Assembly: GCA_029263015.1 (NCBI GenBank)
Contig: JAJCYI010000161.1
Coordinates: 1-54,549 of the forward strand
DNA: 54,549 nucleotides
Source of the DNA: Saprospiraceae bacterium
Lineage (GTDB): Bacteria > Bacteroidota > Bacteroidia > Chitinophagales > Saprospiraceae
Direction: 5' to 3'
Part shown: in pieces, positions 27,534-37,017 of the stretch
How positions within the stretch are numbered: the first letter of the stretch is position 1
Layout: each line of letters begins with the position of its first letter
Made by a program: the position numbers and the translations under genes
The notes under the pieces: model-generated
The model's database searches: none
Seen by the model: the letters and a program-made list of their open reading frames with translations, nothing else
Told to the model about the DNA's origin: nothing

Positions 27534-28430
27534 ATGAAGGAACAGGAAAACAAGGCCATAAAAACGATCTATATCAGCATCATTGGCAACGTCGTATTGG
27601 CCTTGGTAAAAGGGATTACTGGTTTTTTTGGGAATTCCTTTGCCCTGATAGCCGATGCCATTGAGTCGACGACTGATGTCTTTTCGTCTGTTTTGGTTTT
27701 GCTGGGATTGAAATATTCGATGAAGCCGCCCGATGAAGACCACCCTTACGGCCATGGGCGGGCAGAGCCGTTGGTTACTTTTGTCATTATCGGGTTTTTA
27801 GTGATTTCCGCAACTGTGATTGCATTCAAGAGCATCCAGAATATCAAAACACCTCATGAGATTCCAGCCCCTTACACCCTGATCGTTTTAGGAATTATTA
27901 TTTTGGTAAAAGAAATTTTTTACCGAATGATTGCAAAGAAGGGAAAAGAATTGAAGAGTTCTGCGTTAAGGGCCGATGCTTGGCATCACAGAAGCGATGC
28001 CATCACTTCATTGACTGCTTTTTTGGGCATTTCCGTAGCCCTGTTTATGGGAGAAGGCTATGAAGCGGCAGATGATTGGGCAGCTTTATTGGCTTCTGGA
28101 ATAATTGTTTACAACGCCTATTTGATATTTAGGCCTGCCCTTGGCGAAATCATGGACGAGCAACTTCACGGTGATTTGATAAAAAAGATCAGAATAATAT
28201 CGAAGGGAGTCTCAGGTGTGATCGGCACAGAAAAATGTTTTGTCCGCAAAGCGGGCATGTATCATTTTGTTGACCTGCATATCATCGTGCATGCAGACAT
28301 TTCCGTCAAAGAGGGGCATACCATCTCCCACAAGGTCAAGGACGCATTGAAAGAAAAAATGCCGGAACTAACGGATGTGCTTATCCACATTGAACCAGAT
28401 GACCAGTTGAATACCCCTACCATCAGATAG
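27534..28430 (+). CDS. Cation diffusion facilitator (CDF) family metal exporter
   Basis: A 298-residue CDF transporter. The six-helix membrane domain has paired metal-site motifs DAIESTTD (helix II) and DAWHHRSD (helix V). HPYGHGRAEP, the family signature, follows helix II. The C-terminal cytoplasmic domain (about 210-290) has the histidine-rich ferredoxin-like fold (VDLHIIVHADISV, VLIHIEPDD). CDF proteins export Zn(II), Fe(II), Co(II) or Mn(II) by proton antiport; the H/D site suggests zinc but ferrous iron is possible. It is the first gene inside the candidate island and lies upstream of a MarR regulator on the same strand. Confidence 0.9.
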   Translation: MKEQENKAIKTIYISIIGNVVLALVKGITGFFGNSFALIADAIESTTDVFSSVLVLLGLKYSMKPPDEDHPYGHGRAEPLVTFVIIGFLVISATVIAFKSIQNIKTPHEIPAPYTLIVLGIIILVKEIFYRMIAKKGKELKSSALRADAWHHRSDAITSLTAFLGISVALFMGEGYEAADDWAALLASGIIVYNAYLIFRPALGEIMDEQLHGDLIKKIRIISKGVSGVIGTEKCFVRKAGMYHFVDLHIIVHADISVKEGHTISHKVKDALKEKMPELTDVLIHIEPDDQLNTPTIR

Positions 28431-28487
28431 CCAGGGAATTGGGCAGCGCCCCAGATAGGTTGTCAGCAGGGTCATGAAAATTTATCT

Positions 28488-28502
28488 CTAATTGGGAATT
28501 AG
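28488..28502. promoter_or_regulatory. Candidate operator upstream of the MarR gene
   Basis: The 15-bp dyad CTAATT-GGG-AATTAG lies 70 bp before the MarR start. MarR proteins usually bind short AT-rich palindromes in their own promoter. There is only this one site, so support is modest. Confidence 0.35.
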
Positions 28503-28572
28503 GCAAATATGATTAGCTTTGGCCCAACAATAAAAACTTTCGAAGTCAACCAGCCAATTTATTATTTCCCCT

Positions 28573-29025
28573 ATGAAGATTGAAAATGCGATACAACAGA
28601 AGACCTTCAAAAACGAATATCTAAAAGCTCATATCAATATCCTTTATTCTTCTTCTTGGTTTCGTTACCAAATTCATCATTTATTAGAACCATTTCAGAT
28701 ATCATTACAGCAATTCAATATTCTGCGGATTCTAAGGGGCAAACATCCCGAACCTTTGACAGGAAAAGAATTGACGAAAAAAATGATTGACCGGATGTCT
28801 AACACTTCCCGGTTAGTGGAAAAAATGAAACAAAAAGAACTTGTCACCCGCACCAGAGCCGAAAGTGACAGGCGTAGGGTGGATATAACCATTACACAAA
28901 AGGGATTGGCACTATTAGAAGAGACATCCATAGTCATGGAACGTGAAATAGTCAATTCCATGCAAAATATCTCAGAGGAGGAGGCAAGGTTGTTGACTGA
29001 ACTTCTCGACAAAATGAGAGGGTAA
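28573..29025 (+). CDS. MarR family transcriptional regulator
   Basis: A 150-residue winged-helix protein. The recognition region LTGKELTKKMIDRMSNTSRLVEKM and wing ESDRRRVDITITQKG are typical of MarR. The family acts as a dimeric repressor released by small ligands or oxidation. It is the only regulator in the 27.5-42.2 kb block. It is convergent, 7 bp away, with the 12-haem cytochrome gene. I infer it may control the exporter, the cytochrome operons or both; possible targets include the dyads at 28488, 31836 and 39084. Confidence 0.88.
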   Translation: MKIENAIQQKTFKNEYLKAHINILYSSSWFRYQIHHLLEPFQISLQQFNILRILRGKHPEPLTGKELTKKMIDRMSNTSRLVEKMKQKELVTRTRAESDRRRVDITITQKGLALLEETSIVMEREIVNSMQNISEEEARLLTELLDKMRG

Positions 29026-29032
29026 AGAAGAA

Positions 29033-30730
29033 TTAGTAAGTCCGCCCATTGTGGTTCTCACCATGACAAATTAAGGTACATTTCCCACTAAATGTCCCCA
29101 GATCTTCAAATTCGAGTACGCCATTACGAGGCGACACAATGTTTAAGTCGAAATTGATAAGGTGCGTATTATTTGTTGAATTCCCTTGTGTGTTACTTAC
29201 TCCATGAGGGTCGTGACAAGCATTGCAAGGAGCATCGACATTGTAAATATGCCGCTTATGTTCTGCAAAAGATTCGTCGTCTTTGATGGAGTCTTCATCA
29301 TGACATTCATAACACAGGCGATAGACGGAGGTTGATTGTTCGGTGTTATCGGCGGTCTCATATCTAAACCTGAGTACGGGCTCAAATATGGAGCCATGGG
29401 GTCCCTTTGGCGAATTAGCGCCATTACTTGCATGGCAATCCGTACAATAGATTATGCTGGATTCTGTAAGCGGGGCGATCAGGCTCGGGACATTTGGATT
29501 GTTGCCCACGCCTGCCACCGGGTGGTAAGAAGGGTTGTTGGTGTTAAATTCCAGTCTCACATTATTTTGGTCATGTTGCCTTAAGGTTCTGGCCGGTGGT
29601 TTGGAGGGGCTGTCGGCATGGCACCTGAAGCATAGTTCGTATTGATATTGAATGGGGTTGACAGTGTTGCCGCTCATATCAATTCCCTGAACCCCATTGA
29701 TAAAACCGTTGGCATTAGGGGCAGAAGCACTACTGCTGTTGGTTGCATGGGGGTTGTGGCAGTCTTGGCATTCCACATGTTGGGTGAGCGACAAGGCCCC
29801 TTCGCTTACGTCATGTATCAGGAAATAACCGGCAACGTTGTGAGTGGAGATTTTTGCAAGTTGGGATTGAATATCGGTGGATGCCACGTTTCCCGAATGA
29901 CAGGCAAGGCAATTATTTTCCTCAGTATTATAATTTAACAAAGGCTGGTTGGGTCCGGCGTTATGGGGGTTGTGGCAATTTTCGCACGCATTTTCTGCAA
30001 CGGTAGTATAAGGCGTATGGAACCAGGGATTGGTTCCAGATCCGTTCCAGGTTGCAGAAGAACTCTGGTGAGTGGAACTGGTCCAGTAATCTCTCTCATG
30101 GCAACTCAAACACAAGGCAGAATTTTGTCTGGTTTGAACCAGAAATTTACCGTTCACATTATCATGGGGATTATGGCAGGATGTGCATTGGGTTTTCCCA
30201 TTTTCAAGCCCGACGGGAGGTGTGATCGTTGCCGGATCTTTTAACTGACCATCAGCAGAGGCCAGGCTGGCAGAATAGATAAAGGAGATGGGGTGGTCGT
30301 CTGATAAATTTGTCGAAAGATTGGTATTTCCAGATGGCATCGTGGTCACCCCCCCCGTGAAAGCAATGTCTGTGGGCCTGCTGATCACATTGCCCAAGGC
30401 TATGGTACCGTCGTGGCAGGACAGGCATAAAACGGAGGATCCGTCCGGCTGATTGACCGAAGCATTAAGGGCAGTTGTATTATATAAGGTGTAAGTCATT
30501 CCTCCCTTGCCCTTATTCCATAAGGGGCTGTTGGCTCTGCTACTATGAGGGGTGTGGCAGAATATACAGATCTCGGACTCCGTGGTGGCCTTTATAGTAC
30601 CTGATCCGGTAGTTGACAAATTATGTAGACTGCTGACGATGGTTTGTGCAAAAAGTGGAGACATACCAAGACAAACCAGTATTGCTACAAAAGCCATTGA
30701 CCTACTGTAACTGTCATTATCTCTACTCAT
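29033..30730 (-). CDS. Twelve-haem doubled-CXXCH multihaem cytochrome c
   Basis: A 565-residue secreted cytochrome. A signal peptide spans about residues 10-29. Eleven CXXCH motifs follow (CIFCH, CLSCH, CTSCH, CLSCH, CENCH, CLACH, CQDCH, CFRCH, CTDCH, CYECH, CNACH), often as CxxCHxPH with a nearby distal His. The very last motif is CTLICH, a CX3CH variant 10 residues from the end, giving up to 12 haems. The first part (FCHTPHSS, LCLSCHDGTIALGN) resembles the 4-haem protein at 31976. The start overlaps the upstream NHL gene by 8 nt (ATGAGTAG), implying translational coupling. Probable role: long-range electron transfer at or beyond the outer membrane. Confidence 0.88.
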   Translation of the reverse strand: MSRDNDSYSRSMAFVAILVCLGMSPLFAQTIVSSLHNLSTTGSGTIKATTESEICIFCHTPHSSRANSPLWNKGKGGMTYTLYNTTALNASVNQPDGSSVLCLSCHDGTIALGNVISRPTDIAFTGGVTTMPSGNTNLSTNLSDDHPISFIYSASLASADGQLKDPATITPPVGLENGKTQCTSCHNPHDNVNGKFLVQTRQNSALCLSCHERDYWTSSTHQSSSATWNGSGTNPWFHTPYTTVAENACENCHNPHNAGPNQPLLNYNTEENNCLACHSGNVASTDIQSQLAKISTHNVAGYFLIHDVSEGALSLTQHVECQDCHNPHATNSSSASAPNANGFINGVQGIDMSGNTVNPIQYQYELCFRCHADSPSKPPARTLRQHDQNNVRLEFNTNNPSYHPVAGVGNNPNVPSLIAPLTESSIIYCTDCHASNGANSPKGPHGSIFEPVLRFRYETADNTEQSTSVYRLCYECHDEDSIKDDESFAEHKRHIYNVDAPCNACHDPHGVSNTQGNSTNNTHLINFDLNIVSPRNGVLEFEDLGTFSGKCTLICHGENHNGRTY

Positions 30731-31724
30731 TTACAATTAATTTGAATACCTGAATCCGTGAATTATAAGTGTCCGTTACATAAATATTGTCACTCCTGTC
30801 TACATATATATCTGTAGGCAACCAAAAGTGACCATCTTCATGTCCCTGACTCCCAAAATTGTATAGGAAGTCCCCATTTCGATCAAATATCTGAACAGTA
30901 TTAAACAAAGCATCTACAATATAGATATGTCCGTGGGAGTCTGTGGATATGCCTTTGGGTCTGGCAAAGTATCCACTGGCATCTCCAATTTTCCCAAATG
31001 CACTATTAAATGATCCGTCGTTATTTAAGATCTGGATACGAAAATTCATAGAGTCTACAACGTAAACCAGACCTGCTGCATCTATCCAGATAAAAGTAGG
31101 AAAATTAAATAACAAAGGACCTTTTCCTCTTTCTCCAATACGCTTAATCAATTCCCCATTTTCATTAAATATAGAAATGCGGTGGGCTGTTGTTTCCACA
31201 ACCCAGAATTGTTTGTCTTGTGTTGACCAGGCAATTCCCGTGGGCTGCTGCAATACTATTGAACCCTGCACAAGTTCAGAGACCTTTCCTTTTTCTGACA
31301 ATAGGAATACTTTACCTAAATAAGAATCGGTGAAAGCAATTCGTTCGCCGTCCAGACTGCACATCCCGACCAGAGAAGGAAAGACTTTGCGGGAACGGAC
31401 AGCAGGGAACAGTTTTCCTTTTTTCATTTTATAGCCCCAAATAGTCTTGCTTTGTTGATCGAGAATTCTCAACTCTCCGTTTTTGAGGACCCAGACAGAC
31501 ATGGGATGCCCCAGGGTGTGATAGCTTTTACCTCCAAGAATAGTATTCAATAAACGGGAAGAAAAGTTGCCCTTTACAGATTCTTTGGATGAAATACTGC
31601 TGACCCATTTGACTTGCTTCTTTTCTGGTTCTTGTGCATAGCTATGCTGGACAGTTGCACAAAGGAACATTAGACAACAAAAGAAGAATACCATGTCGGT
31701 GAAAGCCTTTTTTGATTTCATCAC
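30723..31724 (-). CDS. Secreted NHL-repeat beta-propeller protein
   Basis: A 333-residue NHL-repeat protein with a signal peptide (cleavage near AQE at about residue 31). At least five or six repeats of the form P.GI..D..G.IYVVD...NRIQ.F...G are visible (RPKGISTDSHGHIYIVD, LPTDIYVDRSDNIYVTD, NFRIQILNNDG). It forms a six-bladed propeller of the kind that binds protein partners. It is first in the minus-strand pair with the 12-haem cytochrome, with overlapping stop and start codons, so the two are made together. A second, lipid-anchored NHL protein partners the 9-haem cytochrome at 33150-35074, so I infer a structural role in assembling or docking cytochromes. Confidence 0.85.
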   Translation of the reverse strand: MMKSKKAFTDMVFFFCCLMFLCATVQHSYAQEPEKKQVKWVSSISSKESVKGNFSSRLLNTILGGKSYHTLGHPMSVWVLKNGELRILDQQSKTIWGYKMKKGKLFPAVRSRKVFPSLVGMCSLDGERIAFTDSYLGKVFLLSEKGKVSELVQGSIVLQQPTGIAWSTQDKQFWVVETTAHRISIFNENGELIKRIGERGKGPLLFNFPTFIWIDAAGLVYVVDSMNFRIQILNNDGSFNSAFGKIGDASGYFARPKGISTDSHGHIYIVDALFNTVQIFDRNGDFLYNFGSQGHEDGHFWLPTDIYVDRSDNIYVTDTYNSRIQVFKLIVNE

Positions 31725-31835
31725 AAAGTATGAAGTTGTGTTTATAAAGAATTCACTACCGGATACTTTTTAATGGGCTGTATAAAAGATCCCTGATAGT
31801 AAAACAAAATGAAGCATTTCCAAGCCTTTATAATA

Positions 31836-31873
31836 TGACAAAAATCATCTTGAAATAAGGGAGATTTTTGTCA
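31836..31873. promoter_or_regulatory. Dyad in divergent cytochrome promoter region
   Basis: The perfect 11-bp arms TGACAAAAATC/GATTTTTGTCA are separated by 16 nt, between the divergent NHL gene and the 4-haem cytochrome gene. A second perfect palindrome, ATGTCTAGACAT, lies at 31922-31933, about 43 bp before the 31976 start. Either could be an operator for both directions. Confidence 0.4.
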
Positions 31874-31975
31874 CCAAAACAAGGACGATGAATTGATGAA
31901 AGTCATTGTCCACTACAATGGATGTCTAGACATTTGCCCTAAAGAAAGTTTAACATAAAACAAAAAAGAATTACT

Positions 31976-32593
31976 ATGAAAAAGAAGATTGCATTCATCC
32001 TTATGTTAGTTGGTACGGGTGTCTTGGTTTACGGCCAGGGGATCACCGGCACAAAACATGATTTTTCCGCTGCTGGTTGGAACTCAACCGGGGAGATTTG
32101 CGTAGTTTGTCACACGCCTCACAATGCGGATATAACGGTTACCAATGCTCCATTGTGGAACCACGAAGTGACAACCGCAACTTTCCAGACCTACTCTTCA
32201 TTTACTTTTGATGGTTCTGGTACTATCGGTCAGCCTGACGGGGTTTCAAAGCTTTGCCTGAGCTGCCATGACGGCACGATTGCACTCGAATCTTTTGGGG
32301 GTGCAACTGGATCGACGTTCATGACAGGGGATGCCCTGTTGGGTACAGATTTGAGGAATGACCACCCTGTATCGTTCACATTTGACGCTGCACTGGCAAC
32401 AATAGATGGAGGCTTGTACGATCCTACCTCCGCTTTATCCGGCTTGGGTGGCACCATTGATGTTGACATGCTCCGGGGCGGTAAAGTTCAATGCGTATCT
32501 TGCCATGAACCCCATAACAAATATGGTCATGACAAGTTTTTAAGGAAGAGTAATGCCGGTAGCGCACTTTGTCTGACTTGCCACGACAAGTAA
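31976..32593 (+). CDS. Four-haem doubled-CXXCH cytochrome c
   Basis: A 205-residue periplasmic or secreted cytochrome with a Sec signal peptide (MKKKIAFILMLVGTGVLVYG). There are four CXXCH motifs: CVVCHTPH, CLSCHDGT, CVSCHEPH and CLTCH, the last two residues from the C-terminus. The layout matches the N-terminal third of the 12-haem protein at 29033 on the opposite strand, so the two probably share an ancestor. It is divergent from the NHL/12-haem pair. Probable role: a small electron shuttle feeding the larger cytochromes. Confidence 0.88.
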   Translation: MKKKIAFILMLVGTGVLVYGQGITGTKHDFSAAGWNSTGEICVVCHTPHNADITVTNAPLWNHEVTTATFQTYSSFTFDGSGTIGQPDGVSKLCLSCHDGTIALESFGGATGSTFMTGDALLGTDLRNDHPVSFTFDAALATIDGGLYDPTSALSGLGGTIDVDMLRGGKVQCVSCHEPHNKYGHDKFLRKSNAGSALCLTCHDK

Positions 32594-33149
32594 TTCTTTG
32601 CGAAAAGCATGTAAGTAATAAGTGATTTCTCTGTGAAAAGTAAAAACCTATTATTGTTATAAACATCGAGTGATAAATGGATCAAGGAGTGTTTAACCGA
32701 CACCAGACACCTTTTGTTCCACATTATGCAGGAGAAAACTAGTTGAAAAAGGGTATAAGTGAATCACACCTCTTCTTCAGGGTTTTCTTTGCCCAAAGTG
32801 TCATTTATCCTTGATTACCTACTTAGGATCGGAGCATTTTCTTTAGTTAAAAATACCAGGCTTTCTCTGGAATTAAATTTGGGGCGTGCAAATCCATTGA
32901 TTCGCCTTACTTATTTTGATGAAAATTTTATCTCAGGGAAGGTCTGGTTTTGACAGTAGGTTTAACAATTTTGTTTAAAAGGCTACTACGTAGATAAATT
33001 CTTACAGGAGGGAGCATCATAGCAAAAATCACCAAACGGTTTCTAATGTAATACTCCCTCCTAAAAAGATTTTTTGCTTCCAGAGCCAGCCATTGAAGAA
33101 TGATAACATGTTAGTCACCAACATTTATAATATTAAACATACTATTGGG
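32594..33149. other. 556-bp intergenic region with a 9-bp hairpin
   Basis: Between the 4-haem gene and the NHL lipoprotein gene. A 64-codon GTG-initiated frame (32759-32953) lacks recognisable features. AGGAGGGAG (33006-33014) pairs with CTCCCTCCT (33054-33062), followed by an A/T stretch. This may be a leader structure or terminator for the 4-haem transcript. Confidence 0.45.
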
Positions 33150-34220
33150 ATGAAAAAGATATTAAAGGTCTTATTTTTCCTGACCCTAGTATTATCTGCC
33201 TGTTCAGGCGCGCGCAAGATTCCCACCATTTCTGCTGAAAATATCAGAGTATATCCGGAGCCACCGGATAAACCACGAATCCAATATCTTACCAGTATCA
33301 GCAATTCAAAGGACATTGTTAAAAATAGGTCAGGGATGCATGAATTTGTTATGGGCAAAGAGAAAGACATCTCGGTATCAAAGCCCTATGGTATCGCCTT
33401 TGGGAATGACAAATTATATATATGTGACCTAGATATAAAAGGACTTCAGGTAATTGACCTAAAAGCTCAGTCATTCAAGTCGTTTGTACCTAAAGGTTTT
33501 GGGGCATTAAAAATGCCAGTGAATTGCTTTTTCGATAAAGAAGAGAACAAGTTATATGTCGCTGATAGCGAGCGAAAACAAATTGTGGTTTTTGATTCAA
33601 CTTTACAATATGTGGCAAGCTTAGGAGGAGACTCTTCTATTGTCAAACCGGTTGATGTTGCTGTCCATGGTGAAAAAATATTTGTGTCCGATTCGAGAGG
33701 GAAAGCCATTCATGTGTATGATAAATCCTCCCTTGAATTGATTGATAAATTTCCCAAATTAGAAAAAGGGCAGGAGGGCTTTCTCTACATGCCCATGAAT
33801 ATTAATGTTACATCGGACAAGCTTTATGTAACCGACTTCGGGGAATTTATTGTTAAGACTTATTCGCATGAGGGCGAATATTTAGGTTCTATCGGAAGTT
33901 TTGGCAGAAACATCGGGCAGTTTGTACGGCCCAAAGGGATCGCAACAGACCGGGAGGATAATGTTTATGTGGTGGATGCTGCATTTGAAAATGTACAGGT
34001 TTTTAATGATGTAGGGGAACTTCTCTTGTTTTTTGGAGGGCCTTACAAGACCGCCGGGGATATGTGGCTGCCTGCAAATGTGATCATTGATTACGATCAC
34101 AATGACTATTTCAAAGACTTTGTGTTTGAGGGTTTTGATCTGCAATACTTGATACTGGTCACCAACATGTTTGGACAGGATAAGGTCAATTTGTATGGAT
34201 TCGTTTCTGAAAAAAAATGA
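33150..34220 (+). CDS. NHL-repeat propeller lipoprotein of the cytochrome operon
   Basis: A 356-residue lipoprotein. The ATG at 33150 gives signal peptide MKKILKVLFFLTLVLSAC with a lipobox Cys; the frame from 33093 is longer but lacks this property. Five or six NHL-like blades are visible (KLYVADSERKQIVVFDS, IFVSDSRGKAIHVYDKSS, LYVTDFGEFIVKTYS, VYVVDAAFENVQVFND). The final blade region mentions no catalytic motif. It is first gene of a tight operon: its TGA overlaps the ATG of the 9-haem cytochrome by 4 nt. By analogy with the NHL/cytochrome pair at 30723 it probably docks or organises cytochromes at a membrane face. Confidence 0.85.
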   Translation: MKKILKVLFFLTLVLSACSGARKIPTISAENIRVYPEPPDKPRIQYLTSISNSKDIVKNRSGMHEFVMGKEKDISVSKPYGIAFGNDKLYICDLDIKGLQVIDLKAQSFKSFVPKGFGALKMPVNCFFDKEENKLYVADSERKQIVVFDSTLQYVASLGGDSSIVKPVDVAVHGEKIFVSDSRGKAIHVYDKSSLELIDKFPKLEKGQEGFLYMPMNINVTSDKLYVTDFGEFIVKTYSHEGEYLGSIGSFGRNIGQFVRPKGIATDREDNVYVVDAAFENVQVFNDVGELLLFFGGPYKTAGDMWLPANVIIDYDHNDYFKDFVFEGFDLQYLILVTNMFGQDKVNLYGFVSEKK

Positions 34221-35074
34221 ACGCAAGGAATGCGATATTTTTAATAATCATTTTGATTATCACCGGTCTTCAATGTTGCAGCCCGACCAAAAGACACTTG
34301 CTTTTATCAACCTTCTTAGATGGAGTTCCTCCTTTGGATACATCTTCCCGATTGGTTTCACAAAATGTATTTAATGCAGCGATGGACACTTCAGCAAACA
34401 CGACAGGATCCGCAAATGAGGTGGTAGGCATGAATGTACACCCACCCTTTCGAGACAGGCAGTGCCGGAAGTGCCATCAAGAATTCTCTAACAATCTTGT
34501 TAAACCATTGCCTTCCCTTTGTTTTCAATGCCATGAACCATTTTGGAACACTTATGAAAAACTTCATGGCCCGGTGATTTCAGGCCATTGCATAAAATGC
34601 CACAATCCCCATTGGACAGATAAAAAAAAGTTATTGTTACGGGCAGGCCAGGATATATGTTTTGAATGCCATAAACAAGACGCCATTCTGGCCAACTCAA
34701 AACATGAAACAATCGGAAACCGGAACTGTACGGATTGCCATTCCCCTCATGGTGGAAAAAACAATTTTATGCTCAAAGATGGAAGCTGTTATAACTGCCA
34801 CGACTTGCACATGGATGAACCCGACCGCTTTAAACATGGGCCGGTACTCAGTTTCAATTGCTACGAATGCCATGGAACCCATTCTACAAAAACAGAACAT
34901 AAACTGCTTCGGTCTGGCCAAGACATTTGCCTGAAATGCCACCAGTCAAAAGACATACTAGCCAACAAAGCTCATGAAACAATAGGGGAAACAATATGCA
35001 CCGAATGCCATAACCCCCACCAAAGTGATCAAAAATACATGCTCATAATAAATAAAGTAGATGAGGATAAGTAA
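34217..35074 (+). CDS. Nine-haem cytochrome c lipoprotein
   Basis: A 285-residue multihaem cytochrome. The signal sequence ends TGLQCCS, suggesting lipid attachment at C20. Nine CXXCH motifs are present: CRKCH, CFQCH, CIKCHNPH, CFECH, CTDCHSPH, CYNCH, CYECHGTH, CLKCH and CTECHNPH. The doubled CXXCH pattern appears as two tandem blocks (LLRAGQDICFECHKQ and LLRSGQDICLKCHQS), evidence of internal duplication. The start overlaps the NHL gene by 4 nt and the end overlaps the barrel gene by 14 nt. It is the likely periplasmic-side cytochrome of a porin-cytochrome conduit, equivalent in place to OmaB or MtrA. Confidence 0.88.
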   Translation: MNARNAIFLIIILIITGLQCCSPTKRHLLLSTFLDGVPPLDTSSRLVSQNVFNAAMDTSANTTGSANEVVGMNVHPPFRDRQCRKCHQEFSNNLVKPLPSLCFQCHEPFWNTYEKLHGPVISGHCIKCHNPHWTDKKKLLLRAGQDICFECHKQDAILANSKHETIGNRNCTDCHSPHGGKNNFMLKDGSCYNCHDLHMDEPDRFKHGPVLSFNCYECHGTHSTKTEHKLLRSGQDICLKCHQSKDILANKAHETIGETICTECHNPHQSDQKYMLIINKVDEDK

Positions 35075-37007
35075 ATCCATATCACTTGTTATTATACTGC
35101 TGTTGTCGCTTAAAACCATGGCACAGCAGGAGCGCTTTTTCGGCATTCGGTCTTATAGCGGGGAAATAGGTATTTCGACATTATTTAAAAAACAGCAGAG
35201 TATATCTCCGGCCATCACTGATTATCAGGAATCAACCACTGTTTCGGGAGGGTTATTACTCAATGCCCAATCCTATGTATGGACACCGAAATTCTTTCTC
35301 TTTGATGTAAGTGCCGGTTATAATCCGGTGAGTGGGCAAAATATGTTCCTCGTAACCCCGGACAGAAATGAAGTCAGGACTTTAAAGAGACTTGTGCTAA
35401 GGGCGACATTCCTGGAAGATAAGCCCATATCCCTCCATCTGTTCAAAAACTATAATGAAAATTTCACCAAAAGAGACCTCTTGACTGATGTCAAGAATAT
35501 GGGGGATGCCATGGGTGCTTCGCTAAAAATCAGCAATAGGTTGTCGCCCATAGTGGTAGATTACCGGGAGAACAACTGGAAGCAGGAAGAAATTGAGAAA
35601 GACAGGGTTTCCAATAATACCCACCGTGCACTTTGGGTAAAGACCGAAAGATCATTTTCCCAAACAAATAGGCTGACTCTGGACTATCACCACAATGAAT
35701 ACAAATATCATGGGTTTGAACTGACTAAGACCAATAATACGAATGACATGGTTGACATCAATCATTCGTTCTTTTTCGACACCCTGAAGACTCAAGGGCT
35801 TAGGTCAAAAGTTAATTTTATTGATCAAAGGGGGAATCAGTCTTTCCAAAGAGCGCAAGTTTTTGAAAGCGTGAATTTAAACCTGCCATCAAACTTTAAC
35901 CTAACTGGCAATTATCAATATTCCAGAAATGTACGACCTGTTTCCACTCTGAATATGCACACGGCAAAGGCGCAAGTGAATCACCAGCTGTATGCTAGCT
36001 TGAAGTCGAGTGTTTATGTTGAATACACCAAAATCAAACAAACAGCTTTTGATGAAAGGGATTTCAGGTTTAGTGGATCCCTAAGATATACCAAACGGAT
36101 ATTGGGGGGGAATACCCTGAACATCAATTATAGTTATTTCAGGCTCGGACAGAAGGTTGATCGAAAACAGGTAATGCCCCATGTTTTCGATGAGGAAGTT
36201 ACCATTTCCGATAACGAGATTGTCCTGATCGATAATCCATTTGTTGATCTGAACACAGTTGTTGTGACCGATCTTACCGGGGTAACTCGATACCTCCCAA
36301 ACATAGATTATCTCCTATTCGAAAGCGGGGAATTTGTTGAAATCCAGCGTATTCCCGGAGGACTGATTGCGGAAGGCAGCATCGTTCTGGTAGATTATGT
36401 TCATCAGCAAAATGCAGATCATCGTTTTGCGCTGATCCGCCATTCCGTAGAAACAGAGGTAATTTTATTTAACCGTTTGATAAGGTTATATGCACGGGCA
36501 AGCAAACAAAAATATAACCATATTGAGTCCTCTGGATTGGTGGGGTTGAGACCTTTCCGTGATTTAAATTATGGGGCAATTTTCAATTATGGCTTTTTAA
36601 CTGGGGAAATAGAATACCGGCTATTCGATAGCAGTATTGGGCCGTACAGGATGTTGGGCTATCAACTACAGGCTTCCGAAACTTTGGCGAAAAGGCTGCT
36701 CTTTTCCTTGATCGCCAGCCGGAAAAAATTTCAAAGGCTCGATCAGGAAAGCACGGAGTTTTATATGGACGTGTATGGGGGGTTAACCTATAAAATCAAT
36801 CCAAGGTCGAAGGTAGATGTCAACATTGGATACCGAAACCAACAAGGAAGGCTACTTGATCTAGACCTGTTCACGGCCCGGCTTCAGTATTCGGTTTCCT
36901 TTCGGTTGATATCAATGAATGTTGGTGGTTCAATATACAGGAGGGATTACCTGGAAGAAGCCATAGACTACAATAATTTTTATGTCCAGTTAATGAGAAG
37001 GTTCTAA
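35061..37007 (+). CDS. Outer-membrane beta-barrel protein of the cytochrome conduit
   Basis: A 648-residue protein with signal peptide MRISKSISLVIILLLSLKTMAQ. The rest is dominated by alternating hydrophobic and polar strands rich in Tyr, Phe, Arg and Asn (LTLDYHHNEYKYHG, FNLTGNYQYSRN, LNINYSYFRLG, VDVNIGYRNQQG). It ends in a strand with terminal aromatic and Arg-Phe (FYVQLMRRF), the usual signal for outer-membrane barrel insertion. I expect about 20 or more strands. Its position between a 9-haem and a 15-haem cytochrome, with a 14-nt overlap upstream, makes a porin-cytochrome sheath role likely, as for MtrB or OmbB. I see no clear sequence similarity to those, so it may be a separate family. 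Confidence 0.78.
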   Translation: MRISKSISLVIILLLSLKTMAQQERFFGIRSYSGEIGISTLFKKQQSISPAITDYQESTTVSGGLLLNAQSYVWTPKFFLFDVSAGYNPVSGQNMFLVTPDRNEVRTLKRLVLRATFLEDKPISLHLFKNYNENFTKRDLLTDVKNMGDAMGASLKISNRLSPIVVDYRENNWKQEEIEKDRVSNNTHRALWVKTERSFSQTNRLTLDYHHNEYKYHGFELTKTNNTNDMVDINHSFFFDTLKTQGLRSKVNFIDQRGNQSFQRAQVFESVNLNLPSNFNLTGNYQYSRNVRPVSTLNMHTAKAQVNHQLYASLKSSVYVEYTKIKQTAFDERDFRFSGSLRYTKRILGGNTLNINYSYFRLGQKVDRKQVMPHVFDEEVTISDNEIVLIDNPFVDLNTVVVTDLTGVTRYLPNIDYLLFESGEFVEIQRIPGGLIAEGSIVLVDYVHQQNADHRFALIRHSVETEVILFNRLIRLYARASKQKYNHIESSGLVGLRPFRDLNYGAIFNYGFLTGEIEYRLFDSSIGPYRMLGYQLQASETLAKRLLFSLIASRKKFQRLDQESTEFYMDVYGGLTYKINPRSKVDVNIGYRNQQGRLLDLDLFTARLQYSVSFRLISMNVGGSIYRRDYLEEAIDYNNFYVQLMRRF

Positions 37008-37017
37008 ATCAAAAGCA

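Noticed and set aside
29336-30244. Plus-strand frames antisense to the 12-haem cytochrome
   Set aside because: The minus strand carries eleven CXXCH motifs in one frame; plus-strand frames are shadows.
32759-32953. 64-codon frame between the 4-haem and NHL genes
   Set aside because: GTG start, no ribosome-binding site, no signal or motif; cannot be supported as a gene.
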